Positions 1 to 7,889 of a stretch of 64,000 bases of DNA are shown piece after piece. The DNA comes from Poriferisodalis sp965204125 (GTDB taxonomy: Bacteria > Actinomycetota > Acidimicrobiia > Acidimicrobiales > Poriferisodalaceae). Where the stretch lies: the NCBI RefSeq assembly GCF_965204125.1, contig NZ_OZ241968.1, positions 3,224,001-3,288,000 on the forward strand. Reading direction: 5' to 3'. Made by a program: the position numbers and the translations under genes. The notes below the pieces were generated by a model that made no database searches, was not told the DNA's origin, and worked only from the letters and a program-made list of their open reading frames with translations. Numbering within the stretch: position 1 is the stretch's first letter; every line of letters starts with the position of its first letter.

Positions 1-1
1 T

Positions 2-505
2 GGCCTGCTCGGCGATGCCCCCTTCTGGGGGCCGTTCTGGGAACACCCCAGGCTGACTGCCGGCGAGCGCGACCTTCTGATGGCCGCTCGTGATGCCTGC
101 CGGACAACACTGGACCGGTACGGCGAGCCTGAGCGGACGTTCAGCATGATCCACGCCGACCTACACCTAGCGAACCTGCTGTTGTCAGACGGTCAACTCT
201 CGGTCATCGACTTCGATGACGCCGGGTTCGGCTGGCACCAGTACGACATCGCCGTGGCAATGTTCCATTCGCGGGCCGCCCCCGACTTCGAGACGGCTGC
301 GACGGAGTTCTTGAACGGCTACCGAGATGTGCGGGCCATCAGCGACGACGATCTGGCCTTGGTGCCGTTGTTTGAGCTGATTCGAGGCATGGCCATCATC
401 GGCTGGAAGGCCCAGCGGCCAGAGGTGGAATGGCCCGACGGTCAATTCGAGCAGCTGCTGGGCGGAGTGCTGGGCGGCTGCCGGCGTCTGCTCGACGGGG
501 GCTAG
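2..505 (+). CDS. Aminoglycoside phosphotransferase-family kinase, C-terminal part (truncated by window edge)
   Basis: The frame is open from the first bases of the window, so the N-terminal lobe lies upstream. The visible part holds the catalytic loop HADLHLANLL (Brenner-type HxDxxxxN) and the metal-binding DFDDAG, about 20 residues apart, as in the APH/choline kinase/homoserine kinase superfamily. These enzymes move the ATP gamma-phosphate to a small-molecule hydroxyl in the cytosol. The tail, about 90 residues after DFDDAG, is helical and of normal length for an APH protein. The substrate cannot be read from the sequence, and antibiotic resistance should not be assumed because most chromosomal members have other substrates. 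Confidence 0.85.
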   Translation, partial: GLLGDAPFWGPFWEHPRLTAGERDLLMAARDACRTTLDRYGEPERTFSMIHADLHLANLLLSDGQLSVIDFDDAGFGWHQYDIAVAMFHSRAAPDFETAATEFLNGYRDVRAISDDDLALVPLFELIRGMAIIGWKAQRPEVEWPDGQFEQLLGGVLGGCRRLLDGG

Positions 506-550
506 CGTCGGCGGTTGCTGTGCTGGTGGGCCGGGGGCAGGAGGGGTGCC

Positions 551-1621
551 GTGTGGGAGATCACTGAGCCCGATCTCGCACCGATCGCCCTGGGGGCTGC
601 GGTGCTGGGCACCGGCGGCGGTGGGAACCCGTATCTCGGGCGGCTGCGGGTGCTGCAGGTGATGCGCAACGGCGGCCGGGTGCGGGTCATCGAGCCCGAC
701 GAGATCGCCGATGACGACCTGCTGGTGGCCGTCGGCGGCATGGGTTCGCCGATGGTGAGCCACGAGAAGCTGGCCGGCGGCGACGAGGAGACCGTGGCAG
801 CCCGAGCGCTCGAAGGCCATCTGGGCCGGAAGTTCGACGCGATCGCACCGTTCGAGATGGGCGGCAGCAACTCGATGGTGCCGATGGTGGTCGCCGCCGC
901 GATGGACATCCCCATCGTGAACGGCGACGGCATGGGCCGGGCCTTCCCTGAACTGCAGATGATCACCTACCTCATCTACGGCGGCAGCCCCTATCCCGCT
1001 GCCATTGCCGATGAGCGAGGCAACCAGGTGATCATCTCTGACGTCCTCGACGCAAAATGGCTCGAGCGCATCGCCCGGGCTGCGACGGTCGAGATGGGCG
1101 CGCACACTGGGCTGGCGTCCGCGGTGATGGACGGTGCCTACTGCCGCCGCTCGATCATTTCCCAGACGCTGCGGCTCGCCAGCGAAATCGGCCATGCCGT
1201 ACACCGTGCGCGCGATGTCAAGGACGATCCCTCTGAAGCGATCCTGGGTGTCGCAGGCGGGATGCGGTACCTGCGCGGCAAGGTGACCGACGTGCACCGG
1301 CGCAACGCGGCCGGGTTTGCGCGCGGCCAGATGACCGTGGCCGGCATCGGCGACGATGCCGGGCGCACCATCCGCATCGACTTCCAGAACGAGAACCTCG
1401 CCATCTACGAAGACGACGTGCCCCAGGTGATGGTGCCCGACCTCATCACGCTGGTCACCACCGACACCGGCGAGCCGATCACCACCGAACTGCTGCGATT
1501 CGGCGTGCGTGCCGACGTGCTGGTGCTACCCGCGCCGGAGCTACTGCGCACCCCCGAAGCACTGGCGGTCGTAGGCCCGCACGCGTTCGGCATCGACGCC
1601 GAGTACGTACCTGCGGTCTGA
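551..1621 (+). CDS. DUF917 family protein (hydantoinase/thiohydantoin desulfurase-like)
   Basis: A 356-residue protein with the DUF917 hallmarks: an N-terminal glycine-rich GTGGGGNPY segment, the FEMGGSNSM stretch and the NGDGMGRAFPELQM block. DUF917 proteins are associated with hydantoinase/oxoprolinase-type ring chemistry, and one characterised branch is an S-methyl thiohydantoin desulfurase. I chose the GTG at 551 because an AGGAGGGG Shine-Dalgarno at 539-546 precedes it by 4 nt. A TTG at 515 would add 12 unconvincing residues. It converges on the LLM gene with only 8 bp between stops and faces a HyuA-like gene on the other strand. DUF917 and HyuA genes often occur together, so a shared pathway is likely although the strands differ here. 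Confidence 0.85.
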   Translation: MWEITEPDLAPIALGAAVLGTGGGGNPYLGRLRVLQVMRNGGRVRVIEPDEIADDDLLVAVGGMGSPMVSHEKLAGGDEETVAARALEGHLGRKFDAIAPFEMGGSNSMVPMVVAAAMDIPIVNGDGMGRAFPELQMITYLIYGGSPYPAAIADERGNQVIISDVLDAKWLERIARAATVEMGAHTGLASAVMDGAYCRRSIISQTLRLASEIGHAVHRARDVKDDPSEAILGVAGGMRYLRGKVTDVHRRNAAGFARGQMTVAGIGDDAGRTIRIDFQNENLAIYEDDVPQVMVPDLITLVTTDTGEPITTELLRFGVRADVLVLPAPELLRTPEALAVVGPHAFGIDAEYVPAV

Positions 1622-1629
1622 CTGCTGAT

Positions 1630-2625
1630 CTACGGACGCGTGAGGGGCAGCACTTCGCTCGCGGTGAGGTCGATGATCTCCGAGAGCCGGTCGGTCGCGA
1701 TGGGAGCCAGCGCTACCGAGTCGGCACCCCCGGCCAGCAGCGCCCGGATCTTGTCGGCGCACTCCGCCGGGGTACCCGCCACGGTCAGGTCGGCGACCCA
1801 CTGGTCGGGCATGCCGTCTCGCACGGCCTCGTAGCCACCCTGCTCGATCAGCACCTGTAGCTCGTCGGAGATCCCGTACACGTCGGTGAGGGCATTGGGG
1901 CCGTGCTGGCGGTAGAAGGCCAGCGATGCCCGTGCCGAGTCACGAGCTGCCTGGCCGTCGTCGTCCACGGCGTACAGCGCGAACACAGTGATCGGGTGAG
2001 GATCGGTGCGGCCGGCGATCTCGCGACCCTCGTCGATGCGCTCGGCGGCCCACTCCACGTAGCGCAGGCTCGAGCACACCGACAGGATCGTGCCATCGGC
2101 GATCTCGCCGCCCAGCCGCAGCATGTTCGGCCCTGACACGCCGAGGCGGACAGGCATCGGCGGTCCCGTCTCGGGAAAGGTGAGCTTGACGTTGTCGAAG
2201 TCGAACACGCCGCCGTGCCGGTCCAGCGTGTCGCCGCCGAGCAGCGACTTGACCGCCGTCACGCACTCCCGGACAGCCTGCAGCGGCGAACGGGGATGCA
2301 GGCCCATCTGGCGTACCCATGCCGGCACTCCCAGGCCCACACCTGCGATCAGCCGCCCGGGCGACGAGCGGCTCAGCGTGGCCAGCTCCATCGCCAGCAC
2401 CGAGGGATGGCGGGCCACCGCCGACACCACGCCCAGGCCCACGGTGATCTCGCTCGTGGCCCCGAGCACCACGGAGGCACCGGAGATGCCGCCCGTGAAG
2501 AAATAGTCCTCCGCAAGCCAGATCTCATCGAAGCCGCTGTCCTCGGCCTGCGTGGCAGCCCCAGCGATGTCCTCAGGGGCGATCGCGCTGCCGAGGATGA
2601 GGCCGATCTTGCCCTGCGTGCTCAT
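1630..2625 (-). CDS. LLM-class (luciferase-like) flavin/F420-dependent oxidoreductase
   Basis: 331 residues with the bacterial luciferase-like TIM-barrel pattern: an N-terminal LGSAIAPEDIAGAATQAEDSGFDEIWLAED, here split as strand 1 and the following helix, then the SPGRLIAGVGLG block near residue 90 and the GTPAECADKIRALLAGGADSV-type C-terminal motif. Length and the short C-terminal loop resemble F420-dependent members common in actinobacteria. The cofactor (FMNH2 or F420H2) and substrate cannot be assigned. It is the last gene of a minus-strand operon, and its ATG overlaps the stop of the HyuA-like gene by 4 nt, which points to translational coupling. Confidence 0.85.
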   Translation of the reverse strand: MSTQGKIGLILGSAIAPEDIAGAATQAEDSGFDEIWLAEDYFFTGGISGASVVLGATSEITVGLGVVSAVARHPSVLAMELATLSRSSPGRLIAGVGLGVPAWVRQMGLHPRSPLQAVRECVTAVKSLLGGDTLDRHGGVFDFDNVKLTFPETGPPMPVRLGVSGPNMLRLGGEIADGTILSVCSSLRYVEWAAERIDEGREIAGRTDPHPITVFALYAVDDDGQAARDSARASLAFYRQHGPNALTDVYGISDELQVLIEQGGYEAVRDGMPDQWVADLTVAGTPAECADKIRALLAGGADSVALAPIATDRLSEIIDLTASEVLPLTRP

Positions 2626-4250
2626 GTGCCAACTCCCCCGCCGGATACGCCATTGCCAGTGGCAAGGTCACCGACTGCCTTCACGCGGATCCGTATGGCG
2701 TTCGACGGCAGGTATGTGAGGGGGATCTCATCGATGTCGGTGATCTCGACGGTGGCCGCGTCAGCGCCCGCGTCGACCGCGCGCTGGGACGTGACCGAAC
2801 GGGCCTCGGCCATTGCCTCGTCGCGGGTCATCGACGCCATCGAGTACACCCGGTCGGTCTCGGCGCCAACCTGGGCGATGGCTGCGCCGATCGCGCTGGC
2901 AACCGAGAAATAGTCGGGTCGTATCGTCTCCGACGCTCCCGCCAAGCCGTCACGCACCAGCACTCCCCCGCCCCCGACCACCACGACCGGTACCGGGTCG
3001 GCAGACGTCTTCATCTGCTCGACTGCGGTGGCCAGCATGTCCTGCATGCATTCGACCGCATTGCCCACCAGCCCAGCGTCCACGTCGCTGACCGTCGATC
3101 GGTCGCCGATGTCGGCCATACCGGCAGCAGCGGCGATGTCCGTTGCGGTCAGCTCGCCGCCGCCGAACACCAGCGCCCGGTCGGTGAGCTCGTAGCCGAC
3201 GCTGTCGGGTCCCACTGTCACGTCGCCGCCATCTCCGTCGGCGCCATTGCCGGAGCGCACCAGACTCCCGCCGCCGAGTCCCAGCGAGAGCACGTCGGGC
3301 ATCCGGAAGTTCGTGCGCACTCCCGCGACCGAGACCGCCGTCGAGGCCTCTCGGGGGAAGCCGTGCACCAGCACGCCCACATCAGACGTCGTGCCCCCCA
3401 CGTCGATGACCACCCCGTCCCGGATGCCGCTCAGGAATGCCGCTCCCCGCATCGAGTTGGTGGGGCCCGAGGCGAATGTGGCCACCGGGTAGCGGCGAGC
3501 AAAGTCGGCGCTCATCAGGGTGCCGTCGTTCTGGCTGACGTGCAGCGGGCAGTCGAGGCCAAGCTCGACCAGCGCCCCGATCAGCCCGGACACGGTGCGC
3601 TCGGCGAGCGGTCGCAGGCACGCATTCACGACCGCAGCGTTCTCACGCTCGAGGAGCCCCAGCCGGCCGATCTCACTGGACAGGCTGATGTCGAGTTCCG
3701 GTGCCTCGCCGGCCAGGACATCACGGGCCTCGGCTTCGAAGCTGTCGTCGACGGGCGAGAAGACCGAGGCCACCGCCACCGAGCTCACGCCCTTCGAGAC
3801 GATGTCCTGCGCCGCTGCTCGCAGCTCGTCGTGATCGATAGGGCTGATCAGCCGCCCGTCGAACTCATGGCCGCCGTGGCAGAGATAGACGTGGTCGCCG
3901 AGCACGGCCCGCAGCCGCTCGGGCCAATCGATGAACGGCGGCAGTCCCCGCGTGGCAGGGAGCCCGAGTCGCACGACGGCGGTGGGCACCAGGCGACGAC
4001 CCTCCACCAGGGCGTTGGTGAAGTGCGTCGTGCCGATCATGACCGCACCGATCGCGTCGGGCGACGCGCCGCAGTCGTCGAGCACAGCCCGGACAGCGGT
4101 CACGATGCCGTCGGTCACGTCCGGCGTCGTGACCGCCTTGGACCACCCCACGACCTCGCTGCCGGACATGGCGACCGCGTCGGTGTTGGTGCCACCCACG
4201 TCCACGCCGATGCGCAACATCGCTGGCGCTGCCGGTTCCGGTGAGCTCAC
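2622..4250 (-). CDS. Hydantoinase/oxoprolinase family protein (HyuA-like)
   Basis: 542 residues. The N-terminus holds the ASKHA-fold phosphate-1 motif GVDVGGTNTDAV of HyuA/5-oxoprolinase ATPase subunits. A second glycine-rich element, VIDVGGTTSDVG, lies near residue 290 and GLGGGS follows. It resembles the shorter HyuA-like group (about 500-560 residues) rather than the 700-residue hydantoinase A. The family hydrolyses ATP while opening hydantoin or oxoproline-like rings. The frame starts at GTG 4250, inside the stop of the molybdenum hydroxylase gene (GTGA overlap). An ATG at 4220 directly before the ATPase motif is an alternative start. No HyuB partner is adjacent, so it may act with the DUF917 protein encoded nearby. 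Confidence 0.85.
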   Translation of the reverse strand: MSSPEPAAPAMLRIGVDVGGTNTDAVAMSGSEVVGWSKAVTTPDVTDGIVTAVRAVLDDCGASPDAIGAVMIGTTHFTNALVEGRRLVPTAVVRLGLPATRGLPPFIDWPERLRAVLGDHVYLCHGGHEFDGRLISPIDHDELRAAAQDIVSKGVSSVAVASVFSPVDDSFEAEARDVLAGEAPELDISLSSEIGRLGLLERENAAVVNACLRPLAERTVSGLIGALVELGLDCPLHVSQNDGTLMSADFARRYPVATFASGPTNSMRGAAFLSGIRDGVVIDVGGTTSDVGVLVHGFPREASTAVSVAGVRTNFRMPDVLSLGLGGGSLVRSGNGADGDGGDVTVGPDSVGYELTDRALVFGGGELTATDIAAAAGMADIGDRSTVSDVDAGLVGNAVECMQDMLATAVEQMKTSADPVPVVVVGGGGVLVRDGLAGASETIRPDYFSVASAIGAAIAQVGAETDRVYSMASMTRDEAMAEARSVTSQRAVDAGADAATVEITDIDEIPLTYLPSNAIRIRVKAVGDLATGNGVSGGGVGT

Positions 4251-6523
4251 GACGCCCGTTCCAAAGCTTCCAGCACGGCTTCGGGCGTGATCGGCAGCGT
4301 GTCAAACGGCACGCCGATGGCATCGGAAACTGCATTCGCGACAGCCGCCGCCACCGGGACGATCGGGGGCTCGGCAGCGCCTTTCGCGCCGTACGGTCCC
4401 GCTGGGTCGGCATGCTCCATCACGATCATCTCCACCTTCGGGACATCTTCGGCGAGCGGCAGGCCGTGCTCCTTGAACGTGCGCTGGACATAGCGACCGT
4501 GATCGAGATCAACACGCTCGCTCAACGCGAAGCCCAAGCCCTGAGCGACGCCGCCCTGGATCTGCCCTGCGATGGCGTCGGGGTGAATGGCCCGGCCGAC
4601 TTCCTGGCACACGACGTAGCGGTCGACGGTGACCCGGCCGGTGACCACGTCGACGCTCACCTCGGCCTGGTGCAGGTGGTAGGTGGGCGTCGGCCATCCC
4701 TTGATCAGCATGCCGGTGGCGCACGCCGGGTCGTGCGGAGGCGTCGGCGTGACATACGAAGCGCCCGCAGTGATTGGCCCGTCAGACCAGGTGGCCGCTT
4801 GTGCGACCGCACCTAGCGTCAGGTTCGCCGCAGGCACGCCCGCAACCGCCACGACACCGTCGTCGATCGTCAAGTCTTCGGGGGCCGCTTCCAGCATCTG
4901 GCTCGCCCGGTCCAGCACTTGGCGACGAACCTCGGCTGAAGCATCAGCGATGGCCCGGCCGACGACGTGGGTGGTGCGGCTGCCCTGCGAACCGGCGTCG
5001 TAGCCGGTGGCGTCCGTGTCGGGCATGGTGATCGTCACAGCGTCAGCAGCAAGACCGAGCGTCTCGGCCGCGATCTGCCGCAAACCAGTGGCCACGGCGC
5101 CCGAGCCGTTCTCGGTCGCCGAAGTGATCACCGTGGCGGTGCCGTCCTCGTTGAGCTTCACCGTGGCGTGGCCGGGCATCGGATTGGTCAGCCACACCGC
5201 CGCCGCCTGCCCGACGCCTCGCAGCGCGCCTGTGCCCGCGCCCTGCCAGGGCGCTAGCTCATCGACTCGGTCGAAGGCTTCTCGCAGGATCGAGATCTCT
5301 TCGAGCGGCTGGCCGTTGCGCATCAGATCGCCGTCACGGGCTAGCGATGCCAACCGGAACTCCCGGCGATCCCGATCCAAGGCGTCGGCAACGGCGTCTA
5401 TGTGCCGCTCGTTGGCGAACACCAGCCACGGCCCATTCACCCCCCGGTAGGCACCGGTCGGAGCGGTGTTCGTGTAGACGTTGCGGGTGCGGATGCGCGC
5501 AGTGCCCACCCTGTAGATCGAGCCGAAGACGAACATCGGGATGGCCGATAGCGCCGGGCCGTTGTTGGCGTAGGCACCGCTGTCAGAGACGATCTCGACG
5601 TCGGTGGCCAGGATCGTGCCGTCGCCGCTCACCGCAGAGCGGATTGAGACCAGCGCATTGGCCCGGCAAGGTGCCACGAGGCGCTCTTCGAGTGCGGCGT
5701 GCTGCATGCGCACCGGACGCCGGTAGCGGCGAGCCAGCAGCGCGGCAAAGGCCTCAAGGCTGACATCAAGCTTGGCGCCGAAGCCTCCGCCGATGTGATG
5801 GCCGACCACGCGCACTGCCGAAGGCGCCACGCCCAGCATCTGGGCGACACGGTCTCTCAGCCGGAACGGGTACTGGTGGGACACCTCGATGACGTAGCGG
5901 CCCGACTCGTAGGTCGCGAGCGCCATCTTGGGCTCCAGATGCGCCTGGTACTGCCGGGGCGTGCGGTACGTGCCCTCCACGACGAGGTCGGCGGCCGCGA
6001 ACGCCTCGTCCAGGTCTCCCGGGTCGTGGACCACTTCGGCTACCACGTTGCCGTCACGCCCAATGTCAGCGCCGCCAGTCACGGCAAAGCGGTTCCAATC
6101 GGGGTGGACCAGCCGCACACCCGGCGCCAGTGCCTGTTCGGGCGTCGATACGGGCTCGGTCGGTTCGATGTCGATGTCAACCGCCTGAGCGCCCGCGTCG
6201 GCCGCGGCGCGGTTGTCCGCCACCACGATCGCCACCGGTTCGCCTTCGTAAGCCACATAGTCGGCCGCCAGGAAGGGAATGTCGTTCACGATGACACCGG
6301 TGCGCCCATCGGGAACATCGGCAGCTGTCAGCACATCCAGCACGCCGTCGACCTTGAGTGCCGGTCCCGAGTCGATCGAGCGGATGCGGCCCGCCGCAAC
6401 CGGAGACCTCGAGATCGACGCCCACAGCATCCCCGGCCTTGCAACGTCGGCACCGAAGACCGCCTCGCCACGAAGCTTCGCGTCGGCATCGCTCCGGGCG
6501 GGATTGGACCCGAGCAGACTCAC
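4247..6523 (-). CDS. Xanthine dehydrogenase/CO dehydrogenase-family molybdopterin-binding (large) subunit
   Basis: 758 residues, normal for a CoxL/XdhB-type large subunit. Visible motifs are GEAVFGADV at the start of the a/b hammerhead domain, GGGFGAKLD in the molybdopterin-binding region and GAKGAAEPP near the C-terminus, which carries the expected catalytic glutamate. The substrate-channel segment reads AYRGVNGP, without the active-site cysteine loop of true CO dehydrogenase, so this is a hydroxylase of an unknown, probably heterocyclic or aldehyde, substrate. I chose GTG 6523 because it overlaps the stop of the 2Fe-2S subunit (GTGA). The frame stays open further upstream, but that stretch is a shadow of the small subunit. 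FAD, 2Fe-2S and Mo subunits are all present in order, giving a complete enzyme. Confidence 0.93.
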   Translation of the reverse strand: MSLLGSNPARSDADAKLRGEAVFGADVARPGMLWASISRSPVAAGRIRSIDSGPALKVDGVLDVLTAADVPDGRTGVIVNDIPFLAADYVAYEGEPVAIVVADNRAAADAGAQAVDIDIEPTEPVSTPEQALAPGVRLVHPDWNRFAVTGGADIGRDGNVVAEVVHDPGDLDEAFAAADLVVEGTYRTPRQYQAHLEPKMALATYESGRYVIEVSHQYPFRLRDRVAQMLGVAPSAVRVVGHHIGGGFGAKLDVSLEAFAALLARRYRRPVRMQHAALEERLVAPCRANALVSIRSAVSGDGTILATDVEIVSDSGAYANNGPALSAIPMFVFGSIYRVGTARIRTRNVYTNTAPTGAYRGVNGPWLVFANERHIDAVADALDRDRREFRLASLARDGDLMRNGQPLEEISILREAFDRVDELAPWQGAGTGALRGVGQAAAVWLTNPMPGHATVKLNEDGTATVITSATENGSGAVATGLRQIAAETLGLAADAVTITMPDTDATGYDAGSQGSRTTHVVGRAIADASAEVRRQVLDRASQMLEAAPEDLTIDDGVVAVAGVPAANLTLGAVAQAATWSDGPITAGASYVTPTPPHDPACATGMLIKGWPTPTYHLHQAEVSVDVVTGRVTVDRYVVCQEVGRAIHPDAIAGQIQGGVAQGLGFALSERVDLDHGRYVQRTFKEHGLPLAEDVPKVEMIVMEHADPAGPYGAKGAAEPPIVPVAAAVANAVSDAIGVPFDTLPITPEAVLEALERAS

Positions 6524-7023
6524 GATGTTGCCGCCCGGATCATCAACTGGGCGGCGTCGAGCGCCGCTTCCACTATCTGCTGGTACCCGGTGCAGCGGCA
6601 GATGGTGCCTGCGAGTGCTCGGCGGACATCGGCCTCGGAAGGGTCCGGAGTGTCCTCCAGCAAGGCTGTCAGCACCATCAGCACGCCAGGCGTGCAATAG
6701 CCGCACTGGACGGCGGCATGGTTGACGAAGGCTTGCTGCAATGCAGTGAGCTCCCCTGTCCCGGCGAGCCCTTCGACCGTGAGAACCGTCCGGCCGTTCG
6801 TCGAACCGGCGGCCAATATGCACGAAGCCACCGGAGCGCCGTCCATCAGCACGGTGCAGGCACCGCATTCGCCCTCACAGCATGCTTCCTTCGGTCCGAG
6901 GAGCGAGAGGCGCTCCCGCAGCATGCTGAGCAGAGTCTCCCCCGCACCTACGTCGAGTTGGTGGCGCCGCTCATTCACGATGAGCCGGATCGAGACGGAT
7001 TGCTCGCCCGCGGCGCCAGGCAT
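6520..7023 (-). CDS. 2Fe-2S iron-sulfur subunit of molybdenum hydroxylase
   Basis: 167 residues with both 2Fe-2S signatures of the xanthine oxidase small subunit. The N-terminal plant-ferredoxin-type cluster is CCEGECGACTVL followed by a distal cysteine (VASCIL). The C-terminal four-helix domain has CGYCTPG and CRCTGY. It carries electrons between the Mo centre and the FAD subunit. The ATG at 7023 overlaps the stop of the FAD-subunit gene by one base (TGATG). The frame is open to 7056 but the extra residues lie inside the upstream gene. It is coupled on both sides in the FAD - FeS - Mo operon. Confidence 0.95.
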   Translation of the reverse strand: MPGAAGEQSVSIRLIVNERRHQLDVGAGETLLSMLRERLSLLGPKEACCEGECGACTVLMDGAPVASCILAAGSTNGRTVLTVEGLAGTGELTALQQAFVNHAAVQCGYCTPGVLMVLTALLEDTPDPSEADVRRALAGTICRCTGYQQIVEAALDAAQLMIRAATS

Positions 7024-7889
7024 CAGCTTCCCACCCCGGAGATCCCTGCGACACATCGCTCCGCCAACCGGCTCAGCTGTCTGGGGAGCACCCGCCGCCT
7101 GTACTCAGCCGCTCCTGCCCGTTCGGGCGCTGCGGCACTCGCGAGCTCTGTGCCGGCGTCGGTGCAATCGAGACGACCGTCGACAAGCTGGGTGCCCACG
7201 ACTGCAGCTTCTGCGCTCGGCACTCTGTGCGGCGGCCGGGTTCCGCCGCACACAGCGATTCGAGCATCGTTGACGACGCCGGTCGGCGTCACCGACAGCC
7301 GGAGCGCCAAGCCCACCACCGCAAGGTCCATGGCACTGCGGCGGCCCACCTTCACGTATCCCTCGGCGCTGCGCTCTCCGAGCGGCTCCAACTCGATGGC
7401 GCGCAGCAGTTCCGTCGGCCGCAGTGCCGTAGCACCTGGTGCCTCCAGGAACTCGCCGAGGCTCATGCGTCGCCGGCCCGATTTCGACACCAGCGTCAGC
7501 TGAGCGTCGGCAACCAGCAACGCTGGCAGCGTGTCGGCCCACGGTGCCGCGGTGCACACGTTGCCGCCCACCGTGGCGACCGTCTGGGTCTGCCACGCCC
7601 CGACGGCCGCCGCCGCTTGCGCCAGTGCAGGGTGCTGCATCTGAACGTGCGACGCCGTGGCGAGCCTGCGCAACGTGACCAACGCACCCACGCTGGTCGC
7701 CCCGCCGACCTCGGAGATGCCCTGCAGGCTGTCGATTCCGCTGATGTCGATCAGCGCAGCCGGTGACAGCTCGCCTCGCAGGTGCTGCGGCATCACGTCG
7801 GTTCCACCCGCCAGAATCCGGCCTTCGGTGCCCCAGCGGCTCAGCTCGTCGACCGCCTCGGCGACACTGCGGACCCTGCAGAACCTCAC
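7023..7889 (-). CDS. FAD-binding subunit of molybdenum hydroxylase (CoxM/XdhB-like)
   Basis: 288 residues, the normal length for a medium subunit. The two FAD pyrophosphate-binding motifs are visible: ILAGGTDVMP near residue 25 and TVGGNVCTA near residue 107. A CO dehydrogenase flavoprotein C-terminal domain follows. It accepts electrons from the 2Fe-2S subunit and passes them to NAD+, a quinone or another acceptor. The GTG start at 7889 overlaps the stop of the reductive-dehalogenase-like gene, so the four redox genes are probably translated together. Confidence 0.93.
   Translation of the reverse strand: MRFCRVRSVAEAVDELSRWGTEGRILAGGTDVMPQHLRGELSPAALIDISGIDSLQGISEVGGATSVGALVTLRRLATASHVQMQHPALAQAAAAVGAWQTQTVATVGGNVCTAAPWADTLPALLVADAQLTLVSKSGRRRMSLGEFLEAPGATALRPTELLRAIELEPLGERSAEGYVKVGRRSAMDLAVVGLALRLSVTPTGVVNDARIAVCGGTRPPHRVPSAEAAVVGTQLVDGRLDCTDAGTELASAAAPERAGAAEYRRRVLPRQLSRLAERCVAGISGVGS

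Noticed and set aside
4247..7889. Aerobic CO dehydrogenase (coxMSL)
   Set aside because: The large subunit lacks the cysteine-containing active-site loop of CO dehydrogenase and reads AYRGVNGP; the order FAD-FeS-Mo alone is shared by many hydroxylases.
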